Both the position numbers and the translations under genes were made by a program. The notes under the pieces are model-generated. The model ran no database searches. It saw only the letters and a program-made list of their open reading frames with translations, and had not been told where the DNA came from. A stretch of DNA of 64,000 bases from Alloacidobacterium dinghuense (GTDB lineage Bacteria > Acidobacteriota > Terriglobia > Terriglobales > Acidobacteriaceae): positions 248,001 through 312,000 of the forward strand of contig NZ_CP060394.1 of assembly GCF_014274465.1 (NCBI RefSeq). The letters run 5' to 3'. This document shows positions 14,506-23,666 of this stretch, piece after piece. The number at the start of each line of letters is the position of its first letter. The stretch's first letter is position 1.

Positions 14506-16686
14506 TTGCAACGATCGATCTTCGCCGCCCTTGTCGTCTTTGCTGTTTCTCTTTCCGCCCAGACGATTCATGTCAGCACGGCGCCCGCTGACCAAACCAA
14601 CAGCTTTGTCCCGACGGAGACCCTGGGCGCGGGCGTCGACCGAATTCCGCGTGAGGCCTTCGAGAAGGACCTGGTGCCGGAGACGATTGCGGCCACGCTC
14701 GCTTCCGGCTGGCAGACGGTCACGTATCGCCAGAACACTGAGCTTGCCATCCAGGCATGGCACTGGAATCCGAAAGGCACATGGAGCGATCCGAGCGGCA
14801 AGGGGTATTTCACCGGTTCGACTGAGCTGGGCGACCCGATACGTCACTCCTACGGTTACGTATTGCCGCACCGCGGCGTTACTCGGAATGACGGAACCGG
14901 TAATACCGGATATTCACGGCTGACGGACGGTGACCCGGAGACCTATTGGAAGAGCAATCCTTATCTGACGCAGCGCTTTACCGGCGAAGACGATTCGCTG
15001 CATCCGCAGTGGGTCATCATGGACCTGAATGCAAATCAGCTTGTCGATACGATTCGCATTGACTGGGCAGAGCCGTTTGCAACGCACTATGTTGTTCAGT
15101 ACTGGACCACCGACGCGGACCCGGTTCACGCGCCAACGCGCGGCGTTTGGCAGACCTTTCCGCACGCTGAGATCACTGACGGAAAAGGAGGACCGGCAAC
15201 GATTCGCCTTGCGTCCTCTCCGATGCCGGTGCGATATGTGCGTATTCTCATGACGGCGTCGTCGAATACCTGCGATACGCATGGCTCGTCTGATCCACGT
15301 AACTGTGTCGGTTACGCAATTCGTGAGTTGGCACTCGGGACTACGTCGGCAGATGGCCAGTTTCACGATCTTGTGCGTCACACGCCCGATCAGGAGCAGA
15401 CTGCGACGATTTGTTCCTCCATCGACCCGTGGCACGAGCCGGACAACCTGGAGAGCACATTTGAGTCGCAGATCGGCTTTGATTTTTTCTATACCAGCGG
15501 CATTACGCGCGGGCTGCCGGCGATGATTCCGGTGGCAATGCTCTATGACACGCCTGAGAATGCTGTGGCGGAAATCAGTTACATCGAGAAGCGCCAGTAT
15601 CCGATCTCGTATGTCGAGATGGGAGAGGAAGCTGATGGGCAGTTCATGCTTCCGGAGGATTACGCTGCGCTATACCTGCAGTGGGCTATGGCGCTGCATC
15701 GCGTCGATCCGGCGCTGAAGCTGGGAGGCCCGGCATTTACAGGTGAGAACAAGGACATCGAAGTGTGGCCGGACGAGCAGGGGCGTACTTCGTGGACGGG
15801 GCGGTTTCTTGATTATCTGCGGCAGCATCAGCGGATGAGCGATCTGGCGTTCTTTTCGTTCGAGCATTATCCGTACGAGCCGTGCAAGATCAGCTGGAGC
15901 AGTCTTTACGAGGAGCCAACGCTGATGAGCCACATTATGCAGGTGTGGCGGGATGATGGACTGCCCGCGAATGTGCCCATGTTTGTCACCGAGTCGAATC
16001 TGTCATCGGCGACCAGCGAGACGTACATGGACATCTTCAGCGGGATCTGGCTGGCGGACTACATTGGCTCGTTTCTGACCGCTGGCGGCAAAGGCGTTTA
16101 CTACTTCCATTACCTTCCACTGCAACTGGAGCGGGGCTGTAACGATTCGGCTGGGACGTTTGGCATGTTTACGGTCGATGCTGATTACAAGATCAAGCAG
16201 CGGCTGGCACAGTTCTTTGCGAGCCAGATGATTACGCAGCAGTGGGTGCAGCCGGGGAATGGACAGCACCATGTTTATCCTGCGACCAGCGTGGTGGATG
16301 ATGGCGCTGGGCATTCGCTGGTGACGACGTATGCTCTGGAACGGCCTGACGGCGAATGGTCGCTGATGATCGTCAACCGCGACCAGTTCAATCCGCACAC
16401 TGTGCACGTTGATTTTGATGGGGCTTCGCATGCCGCGAGCCATTTCACCGGTACCGTACACGTTGCGCGCTTTGGCCGCGATCAATATCAATGGCATGCG
16501 CGGAGCAAGGACTTCACGGCGCATCTTCCTGAAAAAGAGGATCGACCAGCGGTCATCTTTACACCCGGCAAGGCTGATCCTGACGGTCCGATTCTGGAGT
16601 CGACGGAAGAGGCCAACGCCAATACGCAGTTCGATCTCCCTGCGGCGTCGATCACGGTGATTCGCGGCAAGATCGCATTAAAATAG
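14506..16686 (+). CDS. Secreted discoidin-domain glycoside hydrolase-like protein
   Basis: 726-residue protein with a signal peptide (to about SLSAQ), a discoidin/F5-8 type C-like carbohydrate-binding region at about 130-275 (GYSRLTDGDPETYW, then PVRYVRILMT), a TIM-barrel-like region at about 330-580, and a C-terminal beta-sandwich. VEMGEEADG near 370-378 resembles the clan GH-A acid/base motif (Glu375), and FVTESN gives a possible nucleophile Glu496. I could not assign a numbered GH family. TTG 14506 has GGAG at 14494-14497. It is divergent from the SGNH esterase; together they suggest polysaccharide breakdown outside the cell. Confidence 0.7.
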   Translation: MQRSIFAALVVFAVSLSAQTIHVSTAPADQTNSFVPTETLGAGVDRIPREAFEKDLVPETIAATLASGWQTVTYRQNTELAIQAWHWNPKGTWSDPSGKGYFTGSTELGDPIRHSYGYVLPHRGVTRNDGTGNTGYSRLTDGDPETYWKSNPYLTQRFTGEDDSLHPQWVIMDLNANQLVDTIRIDWAEPFATHYVVQYWTTDADPVHAPTRGVWQTFPHAEITDGKGGPATIRLASSPMPVRYVRILMTASSNTCDTHGSSDPRNCVGYAIRELALGTTSADGQFHDLVRHTPDQEQTATICSSIDPWHEPDNLESTFESQIGFDFFYTSGITRGLPAMIPVAMLYDTPENAVAEISYIEKRQYPISYVEMGEEADGQFMLPEDYAALYLQWAMALHRVDPALKLGGPAFTGENKDIEVWPDEQGRTSWTGRFLDYLRQHQRMSDLAFFSFEHYPYEPCKISWSSLYEEPTLMSHIMQVWRDDGLPANVPMFVTESNLSSATSETYMDIFSGIWLADYIGSFLTAGGKGVYYFHYLPLQLERGCNDSAGTFGMFTVDADYKIKQRLAQFFASQMITQQWVQPGNGQHHVYPATSVVDDGAGHSLVTTYALERPDGEWSLMIVNRDQFNPHTVHVDFDGASHAASHFTGTVHVARFGRDQYQWHARSKDFTAHLPEKEDRPAVIFTPGKADPDGPILESTEEANANTQFDLPAASITVIRGKIALK

Positions 16687-16708
16687 AGGTAAGGACCTGA
16701 GTCCATAA

Positions 16709-17314
16709 ATGAAGTTGAAATTACCCGAAGGACAGTTCAAGGCTTATCTCTTTGACTGTGATGGCACCATTGCCGATTCGATGCCGCTGCACTATATCGC
16801 ATGGAAGAAGGCGCTCGGCGAGTGGGGCTGCGACTTTGACGAAGATCTGTTTTATGCGTGGGGCGGCCTGTCGGTGGCGAAGATCATTTCTACACTGAAT
16901 GAGCAGCGTGGCCTCAACATGCCTGTGGCCGAGGTGGAGCATCGGAAAGAGAGCCTTTACTACGATCTATTGCCGCAGCTTACGGCTGTGCCTGAGGTTC
17001 TGGAGCATATCGAAGCTCAATACGGGCGGATTCCGTTTGCTGTGGTTTCGGGGAGCACGCGCGAATCGGTGACGGCTTCGTTGGCGGCGCTCCATCTGCT
17101 GGATCGCTTTGAGACGATGGTCTGCGCTGGCGATTATAAGAAGGGCAAACCGGATCCGGAGATCTTTTTGCTGGCTGCTGAGAGGCTGGGTGTGGCGCCT
17201 CAGGATTGTCTTGTGTTTGAGGATGCAGAGTTAGGGATTCAGGGAGCGACTGCTGCGGGCATGGCTTCTGTTAGGGTTCCGCTGCCCCATGAACGGGCGG
17301 TGGCGCTCAAATAA
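16709..17314 (+). CDS. HAD-superfamily hydrolase, beta-phosphoglucomutase-like
   Basis: 201-residue cytoplasmic phosphatase or phosphomutase. Motif I FDCDGTIADS (nucleophile and acid/base Asp), a helical cap, motif II VVSGSTRES, motif III Lys in KKGKPDPEIF and motif IV FEDAELGIQGA are all present. The C1-type cap and motif spacing point to the beta-phosphoglucomutase/YqaB fructose-1-phosphatase group; the exact substrate cannot be read from sequence. It follows the glycoside hydrolase after 22 bases and may be co-transcribed, consistent with sugar-phosphate handling. Confidence 0.88.
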   Translation: MKLKLPEGQFKAYLFDCDGTIADSMPLHYIAWKKALGEWGCDFDEDLFYAWGGLSVAKIISTLNEQRGLNMPVAEVEHRKESLYYDLLPQLTAVPEVLEHIEAQYGRIPFAVVSGSTRESVTASLAALHLLDRFETMVCAGDYKKGKPDPEIFLLAAERLGVAPQDCLVFEDAELGIQGATAAGMASVRVPLPHERAVALK

Positions 17315-17354
17315 CGAATTTCACTCAGGCGAGTCCAAACACCGTCGAGGCTAG

Positions 17355-17771
17355 ATGGTCAGGAAAGCAAGAAGGTTTTGGATCGTCCTGCTGGTGTTGC
17401 TCGTGGCCCAAGGGAGCAGTCTGGCTGAGCAGCCGGAGGAATCGGCGCATCGCCAGGGGCCGCATGACTTGGAAGGATGGACGCTGAATTCCTCTATCCC
17501 TGATCACCCGGGTGAGAAGTTTCCATTCACGCTCGTGATTGCGCGTCGAGGACGTATCATCCGGAAGATTTCCGGCGATCCGTTCGTCTGGACGTGGCTG
17601 TTCTGGGCCGATGGCAGCCAGGTAGCGTTTGAATCCGGCCCGCTGCATTTCGGCATGTCTTGTGTTCTGGCTGATATTTCTACTGGCCGTCAGCTGGCTC
17701 GTTATGACTGCTTCAGTGGCCTGCCGGACGACGCTCCTGACTGGGCGAAGGCGCTTGAATCGTCTGAATAG
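17355..17771 (+). CDS. Hypothetical exported protein
   Basis: 138 residues with a basic N-terminus, one hydrophobic segment (about 9-22) and a likely signal peptidase site after SSLAEQ. The mature part is short, with a beta-rich stretch (GEKFPFTLVIARRGR) and two cysteines about 13 residues apart (SCVLADIS ... YDCFSG) that could form a disulfide. I do not recognise the family. It lies 40 bases after the HAD gene on the same strand. Confidence 0.55.
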   Translation: MVRKARRFWIVLLVLLVAQGSSLAEQPEESAHRQGPHDLEGWTLNSSIPDHPGEKFPFTLVIARRGRIIRKISGDPFVWTWLFWADGSQVAFESGPLHFGMSCVLADISTGRQLARYDCFSGLPDDAPDWAKALESSE

Positions 17772-17864
17772 CCCCCCTTCCAGGAAAACGGCGACAAACC
17801 TGTACAAAAAATGCTACGATCACGGGTTTCGCTTGTTTCATTTTTTCGCATCGGAGTTATCGAT

Positions 17865-19070
17865 ATGAGTTCTCAGGCAAGCGCCGCGGCTGCGGTGCCG
17901 GACGTAACCACTTATCCCTTCAAGCTTACCGACGAGCAGGAGCACCTGCGCCGTGAGGTCCGCGATTTTGCACAGCGCGAAATAGCCCCCAACGTCATGA
18001 AGTGGGACGAGGCCAGCGAGTTTCCTGCTGACGTCGTGAAGCAGCTTGGGCAGATGGGACTGATGGGGATGATCTTTCCCGTGGAGTATGGCGGCGCGGG
18101 CCTGGGCTATGTCGATTACATGACGGCGATTGAAGAGCTGTCGGCTGTCGACGGTTCAGTGGGCATCATCGTTGCCGCACACAATTCGCTTTGCTCGAAC
18201 CACATTTTTCTTGCTGGAAATGAAGATCAGAGGCGGAAGTACATTCCGAAGCTCGCCGGCGGCGAATGGCTGGGCGCATGGGGGCTGACCGAGCCAAATT
18301 CCGGCTCAGATGCGGCTGGCGCCAAGACGACTGCGGTTCGCAAGGGCGACAAGTGGGTGCTGAACGGTAACAAGACGTTCATCACCAATGGCCACTATGC
18401 GGATGTGGCCGTGGTGATCGCCGTAACGGACAAGACGCAGGGTACGCATGGACTCTCGGCGTTTGTGGTGGAGAAGGGGACATCGGGATTTCGTCCGGGG
18501 AAGAAAGAAAACAAACTGGGACTGCGGGCCAGCGATACCTCGGAATTGATTTTTGAGGACTGCGAGATTCCGGCGGAGAATCTGCTGGGGAAGCTGGGCG
18601 AAGGATTTGTCGACTCGATGCGTGTCCTCGATGGCGGTCGCGTGTCGATTGCTGCGTTGTCGCTCGGGATTGCGCGCGGTGCGCTGGAGGCGAGTTTGCA
18701 TTACGTGAAAGAGCGCAGGCAGTTCGGAAAGGCTATCGCGGAATTTCAGGGCGTGCAGTGGAAGCTCGCCGATATGGCCACGGAACTCGATGCGGCGCGT
18801 TTGCTGACGCTGCGGGCTGCGGTTTTGAAGGATGCAGGGCAGCGGGTGACGCGGGAATCGTCGATGGCAAAGCTCTATGCGAGCGAAGTGGCGGTTCGCA
18901 TCTGCGACGAGGCTGTGCAACTGCATGGCGGTTATGGCTTTATAAAGGATTACCCGGCAGAGAAGTTTTATCGCGACGTGAAGCTCTGCACCATCGGCGA
19001 AGGCACGAGCGAGATTCAGCGCATGGTGATCGCCCGCGAGATTCTCAAGGTGATGCCGTCGCGCGGTTAA
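17865..19070 (+). CDS. Acyl-CoA dehydrogenase
   Basis: 401-residue flavoenzyme that oxidises acyl-CoA to enoyl-CoA and passes electrons to ETF. Visible are the FAD/substrate loop [19 protein letters not shown], the C-terminal domain [20 protein letters not shown], and the catalytic-base region GEGTSEIQR (Glu379, position as in short/medium-chain enzymes). ATG 17865 has GGAG at 17853-17856; the longer frame to 17811 lacks a site. It is followed after 33 bases by meaB and then mce, so a role in branched-chain or odd-chain acyl-CoA breakdown leading to methylmalonyl-CoA is likely. Confidence 0.93.
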   Translation: MSSQASAAAAVPDVTTYPFKLTDEQEHLRREVRDFAQREIAPNVMKWDEASEFPADVVKQLGQMGLMGMIFPVEYGGAGLGYVDYMTAIEELSAVDGSVGIIVAAHNSLCSNHIFLAGNEDQRRKYIPKLAGGEWLGAWGLTEPNSGSDAAGAKTTAVRKGDKWVLNGNKTFITNGHYADVAVVIAVTDKTQGTHGLSAFVVEKGTSGFRPGKKENKLGLRASDTSELIFEDCEIPAENLLGKLGEGFVDSMRVLDGGRVSIAALSLGIARGALEASLHYVKERRQFGKAIAEFQGVQWKLADMATELDAARLLTLRAAVLKDAGQRVTRESSMAKLYASEVAVRICDEAVQLHGGYGFIKDYPAEKFYRDVKLCTIGEGTSEIQRMVIAREILKVMPSRG

Positions 19071-19103
19071 GAAGCCGTGCGCAATTTATGATTGCTTGCG
19101 TAG

Positions 19104-20081
19104 ATGAGCAAAACTCTCCCGAGTGTTGAGTCCGATGTAACACAAATGATCGAGCGCCTTCGTTCCGGCGATGTGCGTGCTCTTGCGCGTGCGGTTTCGC
19201 TGGTGGAGAACGATGCGCCGTCTGCGACGGAGGTCTTATCGACCTGCTTTCCCTTCAGCGGACGCGCTCTGCGCATCGGCGTTACGGGTGCTCCGGGTGT
19301 GGGGAAGAGCACGATCGTGGACAAACTGGCGCGGCATTACCGCGGCGCGGGTGTCACGGTTGGCGTGATCGCAGTGGATCCCACGAGCCCTTTTACTGGC
19401 GGCGCGATTCTTGGCGATCGTATTCGCATGCAGGAGAATCTGGGTGATCCGGGATTCTACGTGCGCAGCATGGCGACGCGCGGATCGCTTGGTGGGCTTG
19501 CGCGGACGACGGCTGATGTTGCCTCAGTGATTGAAGCCAGCGGCAAGGATGTGATCCTGATTGAGACGGTTGGCGTAGGTCAGGACGAGATCGATATTGT
19601 GCGGCTTTCCGACGTCACCATCGTGGTGCTGGTGCCGGGCATGGGCGACGATGTGCAGAGTCTCAAGGCCGGCATCATGGAGATCGCCGATCTGTTCGTT
19701 GTGAACAAGGCTGACCGCGAAGGCGCGGATCGCGTGGAAAAAGAGGTACGCGCCATGCAGTCGCTGGCGACAAGTCACGGCGACTGGATTCCGCCAGTGG
19801 TGAAGACGATCGCATCGACCGGTGAGGGAATCGATCGATTGACCGACGCGATCGCGCAGATGAAACAATGGTTAGAAGCGGATGGACGATTGGAAGTCCG
19901 ACGCAGGAAGTACTGGCGTGAACGTATTACAGAGATGATGCGGAATGCATTGATGCGCGAGTTGCGTGAGCATGGGCTAAGTGATGTGGAACTCGATGCG
20001 CTGGCAGAGCGCGTCGCCAGCAAGCAGGAGGATCCGTACCGGCTGGTGCCCGAGCTGGTGGCACGGGTAGTAAGGGCGTAG
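19104..20081 (+). CDS. meaB: Methylmalonyl-CoA mutase-associated GTPase MeaB
   Basis: G3E-type GTPase of 325 residues that gates cofactor loading and protects B12-dependent methylmalonyl-CoA mutase. Walker A is GAPGVGKST (about 62-70), followed by the switch region DPTSPFTGGAILGDR, the G3-like ETVGVGQDE, and NKAD as the base-specificity motif. The annotation as lysine/arginine ArgK kinase is obsolete. It sits between an acyl-CoA dehydrogenase and mce; the mutase itself is not in this window. Confidence 0.93.
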   Translation: MSKTLPSVESDVTQMIERLRSGDVRALARAVSLVENDAPSATEVLSTCFPFSGRALRIGVTGAPGVGKSTIVDKLARHYRGAGVTVGVIAVDPTSPFTGGAILGDRIRMQENLGDPGFYVRSMATRGSLGGLARTTADVASVIEASGKDVILIETVGVGQDEIDIVRLSDVTIVVLVPGMGDDVQSLKAGIMEIADLFVVNKADREGADRVEKEVRAMQSLATSHGDWIPPVVKTIASTGEGIDRLTDAIAQMKQWLEADGRLEVRRRKYWRERITEMMRNALMRELREHGLSDVELDALAERVASKQEDPYRLVPELVARVVRA

Positions 20082-20117
20082 AAGCCAGCATTCGCATCCG
20101 AACATAGATAAAAAGCA

Positions 20118-20168
20118 GATCCTTCCGCTTCCCCTTCACTCCGTTCAGGGTCAGCGTCAGGATGACAA
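20118..20168. repeat. Dispersed repeat relative between meaB and mce
   Basis: A stretch ending GTCAGCGTCAGGATGACAA resembles the direct-repeat element at 13023 and 13088. The mce frame is open through its end (ATG 20162), which is why a downstream start was chosen for that gene. Confidence 0.45.
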
Positions 20169-20191
20169 TTCCGATAGAGTTAAGAGTTTTT

Positions 20192-20599
20192 ATGACGAAG
20201 ATCGATCATCTTGGAATTGCGGTGAAGAGCATTGCTGCTGCGCGCGGACTTTACGAGTCGTTGGGGCTGCACATCGTGCAGGAAGAAACGGTTGAGCACG
20301 AGAAGGTGCGTGTGGCGATGATTCCCGTCGATGAGAGCCGCATCGAACTGCTCGAGCCGACTGCGGATGACTCGCCTGTGGGAAAGTTCCTTGCGAAACG
20401 TGGTGAAGGGCTGCATCATGTGGCGCTGCATGTCGATGACATCTCGGCCACGCTTGAGGCGCTGAAGGCTAAGGGCGCTCGACTTATATCGGATGAAATA
20501 CAGATTGGCGCAGGCGGTCATCTGTACTTCTTCGTGCATCCGTCGAGCGCTGGAGGCGTGCTGCTTGAAATCTGTCAGGATCCAATCTCGTACGTATAA
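20192..20599 (+). CDS. mce: Methylmalonyl-CoA epimerase
   Basis: 135-residue VOC-fold enzyme that interconverts (R)- and (S)-methylmalonyl-CoA. The N-terminus KIDHLGIAV supplies the first metal His, GLHHVALHVDDI a second and VLLEICQ the metal Glu, with the typical SRIELLEP strand. ATG 20192 is preferred over the in-frame ATG 20162 because the family begins right at IDHLGIAV and the extra residues derive from repeat DNA. Directly downstream of meaB and abutting tsaB (zero-base gap). Confidence 0.93.
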   Translation: MTKIDHLGIAVKSIAAARGLYESLGLHIVQEETVEHEKVRVAMIPVDESRIELLEPTADDSPVGKFLAKRGEGLHHVALHVDDISATLEALKAKGARLISDEIQIGAGGHLYFFVHPSSAGGVLLEICQDPISYV

Positions 20600-21262
20600 A
20601 TGCTGTTAGCAATCGACACATGTGGGAACACGGGAACCATCGCGCTCGCCCTCAGAGAAGGCGAATCTATGATGGTGATAGGAACGGCGGAGCTTGCGGG
20701 TAAGACTTATTCCGCCATGCTGGTGCCGCGTCTGCGTGAACTGTTCGAGGCGCATCACGTGGACCGGCAGCACATCGAGGCAATCGTTGTCGTCAATGGG
20801 CCGGGCAGTTTTACCGGGGTGCGCGTTGGCTTGAGTGCGGTGAAGGGTCTGGCTGAAGTCTTGGCCACGCCTATTATTGCTGTGTCGCGACTGCAGGTGC
20901 TAGCGCACAAGGAACAGAAACGGTTTGCGGCGCTCGATGCCGGCCGGGGAGAGTTCTACTTTCGCGACGACAATCCGGGGGCGCCGAGCGAAGCGCTTCT
21001 GACTTTAGGCGAATTGCGTGATGCGGCGCCGGCTGCTTCCGAGTTGGTGGTATGCGAAGAGAAAGTGGCTGCGGCGTTTCCTGAAGCGTGCCTGGTGACT
21101 GCGCCTACGGCTACCGATGCGCTGGCTGTTGCGCTGCCTCGGCTACGGGCCGGCGACTTCGACGATCTCGCCTCGCTCGACGGAAACTACCTGCGCCGTT
21201 CCGATGCCGAGCTGTTCGCCAGAAAACCCGAAGCGGTCGCGGGAAAGACACAAAGCGCATGA
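20600..21262 (+). CDS. tsaB: tRNA threonylcarbamoyladenosine biosynthesis protein TsaB
   Basis: 220-residue ASKHA-fold protein that pairs with TsaD and TsaE to make t6A37 in ANN-decoding tRNAs. It has the N-terminal LLAIDTCGNTGTIAL motif, VVNGPGSFTGVRVGLS, and a short C-terminal half without TsaD's metal site. Its ATG immediately follows the mce stop, and its stop overlaps rimI by four bases, the usual tsaB-rimI arrangement. Confidence 0.93.
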   Translation: MLLAIDTCGNTGTIALALREGESMMVIGTAELAGKTYSAMLVPRLRELFEAHHVDRQHIEAIVVVNGPGSFTGVRVGLSAVKGLAEVLATPIIAVSRLQVLAHKEQKRFAALDAGRGEFYFRDDNPGAPSEALLTLGELRDAAPAASELVVCEEKVAAAFPEACLVTAPTATDALAVALPRLRAGDFDDLASLDGNYLRRSDAELFARKPEAVAGKTQSA

Positions 21263-21738
21263 GCTGGATCATTCGCCGTATGACAGCGAATGATATCGAC
21301 GGAGTGCTCGCGCTTGAACAATCCATTCCTGAGGCCCCGCACTGGAGCCGGATCGATTATGAGCCTTGCGCGGTGGCGGACGAATCCGCGCCGCTGCAGC
21401 GTGCCGGATTCGTCGCCGAAGACGGAGGGCGGCTGCTCGGATTTGCTGTCGGGAAGATCATCGCAGGGGTCTGCGAATTGGAATCGATCGCCGTGACTCT
21501 GGAAACGCGAAGTCAGGGAATTGGACGAGCGCTTCTTGAGGCTGTGAAAAACTGGGCAGTGGCAAACGAGGCAGTTCGCATGGAGCTCGAAGTGCGCCTC
21601 TCAAATGCAAGAGCTGTAAAGCTTTATGAACGAGGCGGACTGTTGCCGGAAGGACGGAGGCAAGCCTACTACCAATCCCCTGAGGAAGACGCGTTACTGA
21701 TGGGTGCCGCTCTTGCGCGTGGTGGAAAACTTATTTGA
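21259..21738 (+). CDS. rimI: GNAT N-acetyltransferase, RimI-like
   Basis: 159-residue acetyltransferase related to the ribosomal protein S18 alanine N-acetyltransferase. The acetyl-CoA-binding signature appears as LETRSQGIGRALLEA, preceded by CELESIAVT and followed by LEVRLSNARAVKLYERGG, typical of RimI. ATG 21259 overlaps the tsaB stop (ATGA); the open frame upstream is out-of-frame tsaB sequence. Coupling to tsaB supports RimI rather than a general GNAT, but the protein substrate is not proven. Confidence 0.85.
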   Translation: MSWIIRRMTANDIDGVLALEQSIPEAPHWSRIDYEPCAVADESAPLQRAGFVAEDGGRLLGFAVGKIIAGVCELESIAVTLETRSQGIGRALLEAVKNWAVANEAVRMELEVRLSNARAVKLYERGGLLPEGRRQAYYQSPEEDALLMGAALARGGKLI

Positions 21739-21817
21739 AAAACGCATTGCCAGTGTGCCTCCTGGGTGGTAGTTTTTTCGTCTTAGAGAAGTAGTCAGTT
21801 TGTAGGAGGTATGTTCC

Positions 21818-22033
21818 ATGGATATGGAAACGTTCGGGTCGCCGAATAGTGAGGAAGTACGTCGTTTGCAAGAGCAGCACCGCCACTATTCGGACAAACT
21901 GGAAAGTCTGCTCCAGAAGCCCTACCTTTCAGCCGAGGAACAACTCGAAGAAGTCCGTTTGAAAAAGCTCAAATTGTCAGTAAAAGACGAGATGGAAATG
22001 CTGCGTCACGGCGTTCTCCATCACGTAGCGTAA
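21818..22033 (+). CDS. DUF465 (YdcH-like) small coiled-coil protein
   Basis: 71-residue alpha-helical protein with the DUF465 pattern: [19 protein letters not shown], then an [17 protein letters not shown] helix and KDEMEML. It should form an antiparallel helical hairpin. Function of the family is unknown. ATG 21818 has a strong TAGGAGG about nine bases upstream. It stands alone between rimI and psd. Confidence 0.85.
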   Translation: MDMETFGSPNSEEVRRLQEQHRHYSDKLESLLQKPYLSAEEQLEEVRLKKLKLSVKDEMEMLRHGVLHHVA

Positions 22034-22152
22034 TCACTGCCAGCGCGTTCTTACTGTTGCTCCGGCGACAGCGGGCTAAGTGTAGTTACTTTCTGCCGCT
22101 ATTGCTGAGCTTGTACCCGCGGAACAGGACGAGCAGTAAAAAATTTATAATG

Positions 22153-22170
22153 AGAGAATTATCTCTCATG
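22153..22170 (+). promoter_or_regulatory. Hairpin covering the psd start region
   Basis: TGAGAGA and TCTCTCA are perfect seven-base arms around ATTA, ending in the ATG at 22168. The hairpin would contain both the only ribosome-binding-like sequence (GAGAGA) and the first base(s) of the start codon, so it could limit psd translation. Regulatory role is inference. Confidence 0.4.
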
Positions 22171-22836
22171 GTTCGTGACGGTTATCTCTACGGATTGACC
22201 CTGCTCGCGGTTGCGGCAGTGTTGTATTTTCTCACCCAAGGATGGATCTGGCCGCTGATCCCGATCCTTCTGGCTGGGTTCTTTCTCTGGTTCTTCCGCG
22301 ATCCCAACCGCGCCATTCCGCAAGGCGAAGGGCTGATCGTTTCTCCTGCGGATGGCAAACTGACTGCCATCGAGCGCGTAGTTACACCATCGGGCGAGAG
22401 TCTCCGCCTCAGTATTTTTCTGAGTGTTTTCAATGTGCATGTGAACCGCTCGCCGGTTTCCGGCACATTGCGGGACGTCCGCTACCAAAAGGGCGAGTTT
22501 CTCAATGCGCTGAATCCTGAGTCGGCGGAAAAGAACGAGCAGAACCTAGTCGTAGTGGACAGCGAGGACGGTCACGAAGTTTCTTTCAAACAGATCGCGG
22601 GATTGCTGGCACGGCGCATCGTCTTTAACCCCAAGGCCGGCGACCGCGTGGAACGGGGCGAGCGTATTGGCATGATCAAGTTTGGTTCACGCGTGGACGT
22701 TGTGATGCCGGGTTACGCCGAGCTGCGCGTGAAAAAGGGCGACATCGTGAAGGGCGGATCTACCGTGCTGGCGCATATTCCTGATCTTGTTGCGGAGCCG
22801 ATGCTGGCAGAGTTGGAAGTGGAGACGCTGGTTTGA
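22168..22836 (+). CDS. psd: Phosphatidylserine decarboxylase proenzyme
   Basis: Short-type Psd of about 222 residues that makes phosphatidylethanolamine from phosphatidylserine at the membrane. An N-terminal hydrophobic hairpin ([16 protein letters not shown], then [15 protein letters not shown]) is followed by [21 protein letters not shown] and the autocleavage site [10 protein letters not shown], where the Ser becomes the pyruvoyl group of the alpha chain. ATG 22168 gives MVRDGY, common at the N-terminus of relatives; ATG 22150 is in frame but has no ribosome-binding site. Overlaps pssA by four bases. Confidence 0.92.
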   Translation: MVRDGYLYGLTLLAVAAVLYFLTQGWIWPLIPILLAGFFLWFFRDPNRAIPQGEGLIVSPADGKLTAIERVVTPSGESLRLSIFLSVFNVHVNRSPVSGTLRDVRYQKGEFLNALNPESAEKNEQNLVVVDSEDGHEVSFKQIAGLLARRIVFNPKAGDRVERGERIGMIKFGSRVDVVMPGYAELRVKKGDIVKGGSTVLAHIPDLVAEPMLAELEVETLV

Positions 22837-23666
22837 AGGCGGGGGTGAAGCGGCGCAGGCGCGGCATGTATATCCTGCCGTCCCTGTTTACGGCAGGGAA
22901 TATTGCTGCCGGATACTTTGCGATTACGCAGAGCCTGCAGGGTTCGGTGCAGGAGCCGCATCATTTTGACTGGGCGGCGCTGGCCATTGGTTTCGCGATT
23001 CCGTTTGATGCTCTCGACGGCCGCATTGCCCGCATGACCAACACCACCAGTGAGTTCGGCAGGGAGCTTGATTCTCTGGCGGATGTCATCACTTTTGGCG
23101 TGGCGCCCAGCATCCTTGCCTTTACCTGGGGTTTCCGGATGTTGCCCGCCATGGCCGACCCGATTTACCGGCAGAAGGTTGTGCAGCTGGGCGCATTCAT
23201 CTGCTTTCTCTTTTTGCTCTGCGGTGCTGCGCGTCTTGCCCGCTTCAACATCAGTGCTGATCCGGTGCCGAAGAACCCCGGGCGTCCGGGAAGGAAGTAC
23301 TTTGTCGGCATGCCGATTCCGGCTGCAGCGGGCGTGATTGTTGCGGTGATTCATTTCTTCCGCGGGATTCCTATTTCCATTAACTGGGTCGCGATCGTCT
23401 GGATGGCGCTTGTAGGGTTGATCGGATTTCTCATGGTCAGTACGTGGCGCTTCTGGAGCGGCAAGGAAATTAATCTCTTCAATCGGCATCCCTTTCAGTG
23501 GCTGGTGCTGATTGGGCTGGTGCTTTATGCGCTGGTCTTCTTTTCACAATACGTGCTGATTCTCATGGCACTCATGTACATGTTCTCCGGTATTCTGGCG
23601 CGAGTGGCGTATTCGTGGCGGCGTGGCCGAAGACTTCTCCCATCTTCAACAGGTCCGACAATCTGA
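22833..23666 (+). CDS. pssA: CDP-diacylglycerol--serine O-phosphatidyltransferase
   Basis: 277-residue CDP-alcohol phosphatidyltransferase with about eight membrane segments. The class signature reads DALDGRIAR then eight residues, GRELDSLAD, giving all metal-binding Asp residues. It makes phosphatidylserine for Psd, encoded just upstream, so both steps of PE synthesis are in one operon. The TTG 22833 start overlaps the psd stop; GTG 22848 is an in-frame alternative that would shorten the basic N-terminus. The C-terminus overlaps the next gene by one base. Confidence 0.92.
   Translation: MKAGVKRRRRGMYILPSLFTAGNIAAGYFAITQSLQGSVQEPHHFDWAALAIGFAIPFDALDGRIARMTNTTSEFGRELDSLADVITFGVAPSILAFTWGFRMLPAMADPIYRQKVVQLGAFICFLFLLCGAARLARFNISADPVPKNPGRPGRKYFVGMPIPAAAGVIVAVIHFFRGIPISINWVAIVWMALVGLIGFLMVSTWRFWSGKEINLFNRHPFQWLVLIGLVLYALVFFSQYVLILMALMYMFSGILARVAYSWRRGRRLLPSSTGPTI

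Noticed and set aside
14347-14871. Upstream extension of the SGNH hydrolase
   Set aside because: Would be antisense to the glycoside hydrolase and would bury the signal peptide in the middle of the protein.
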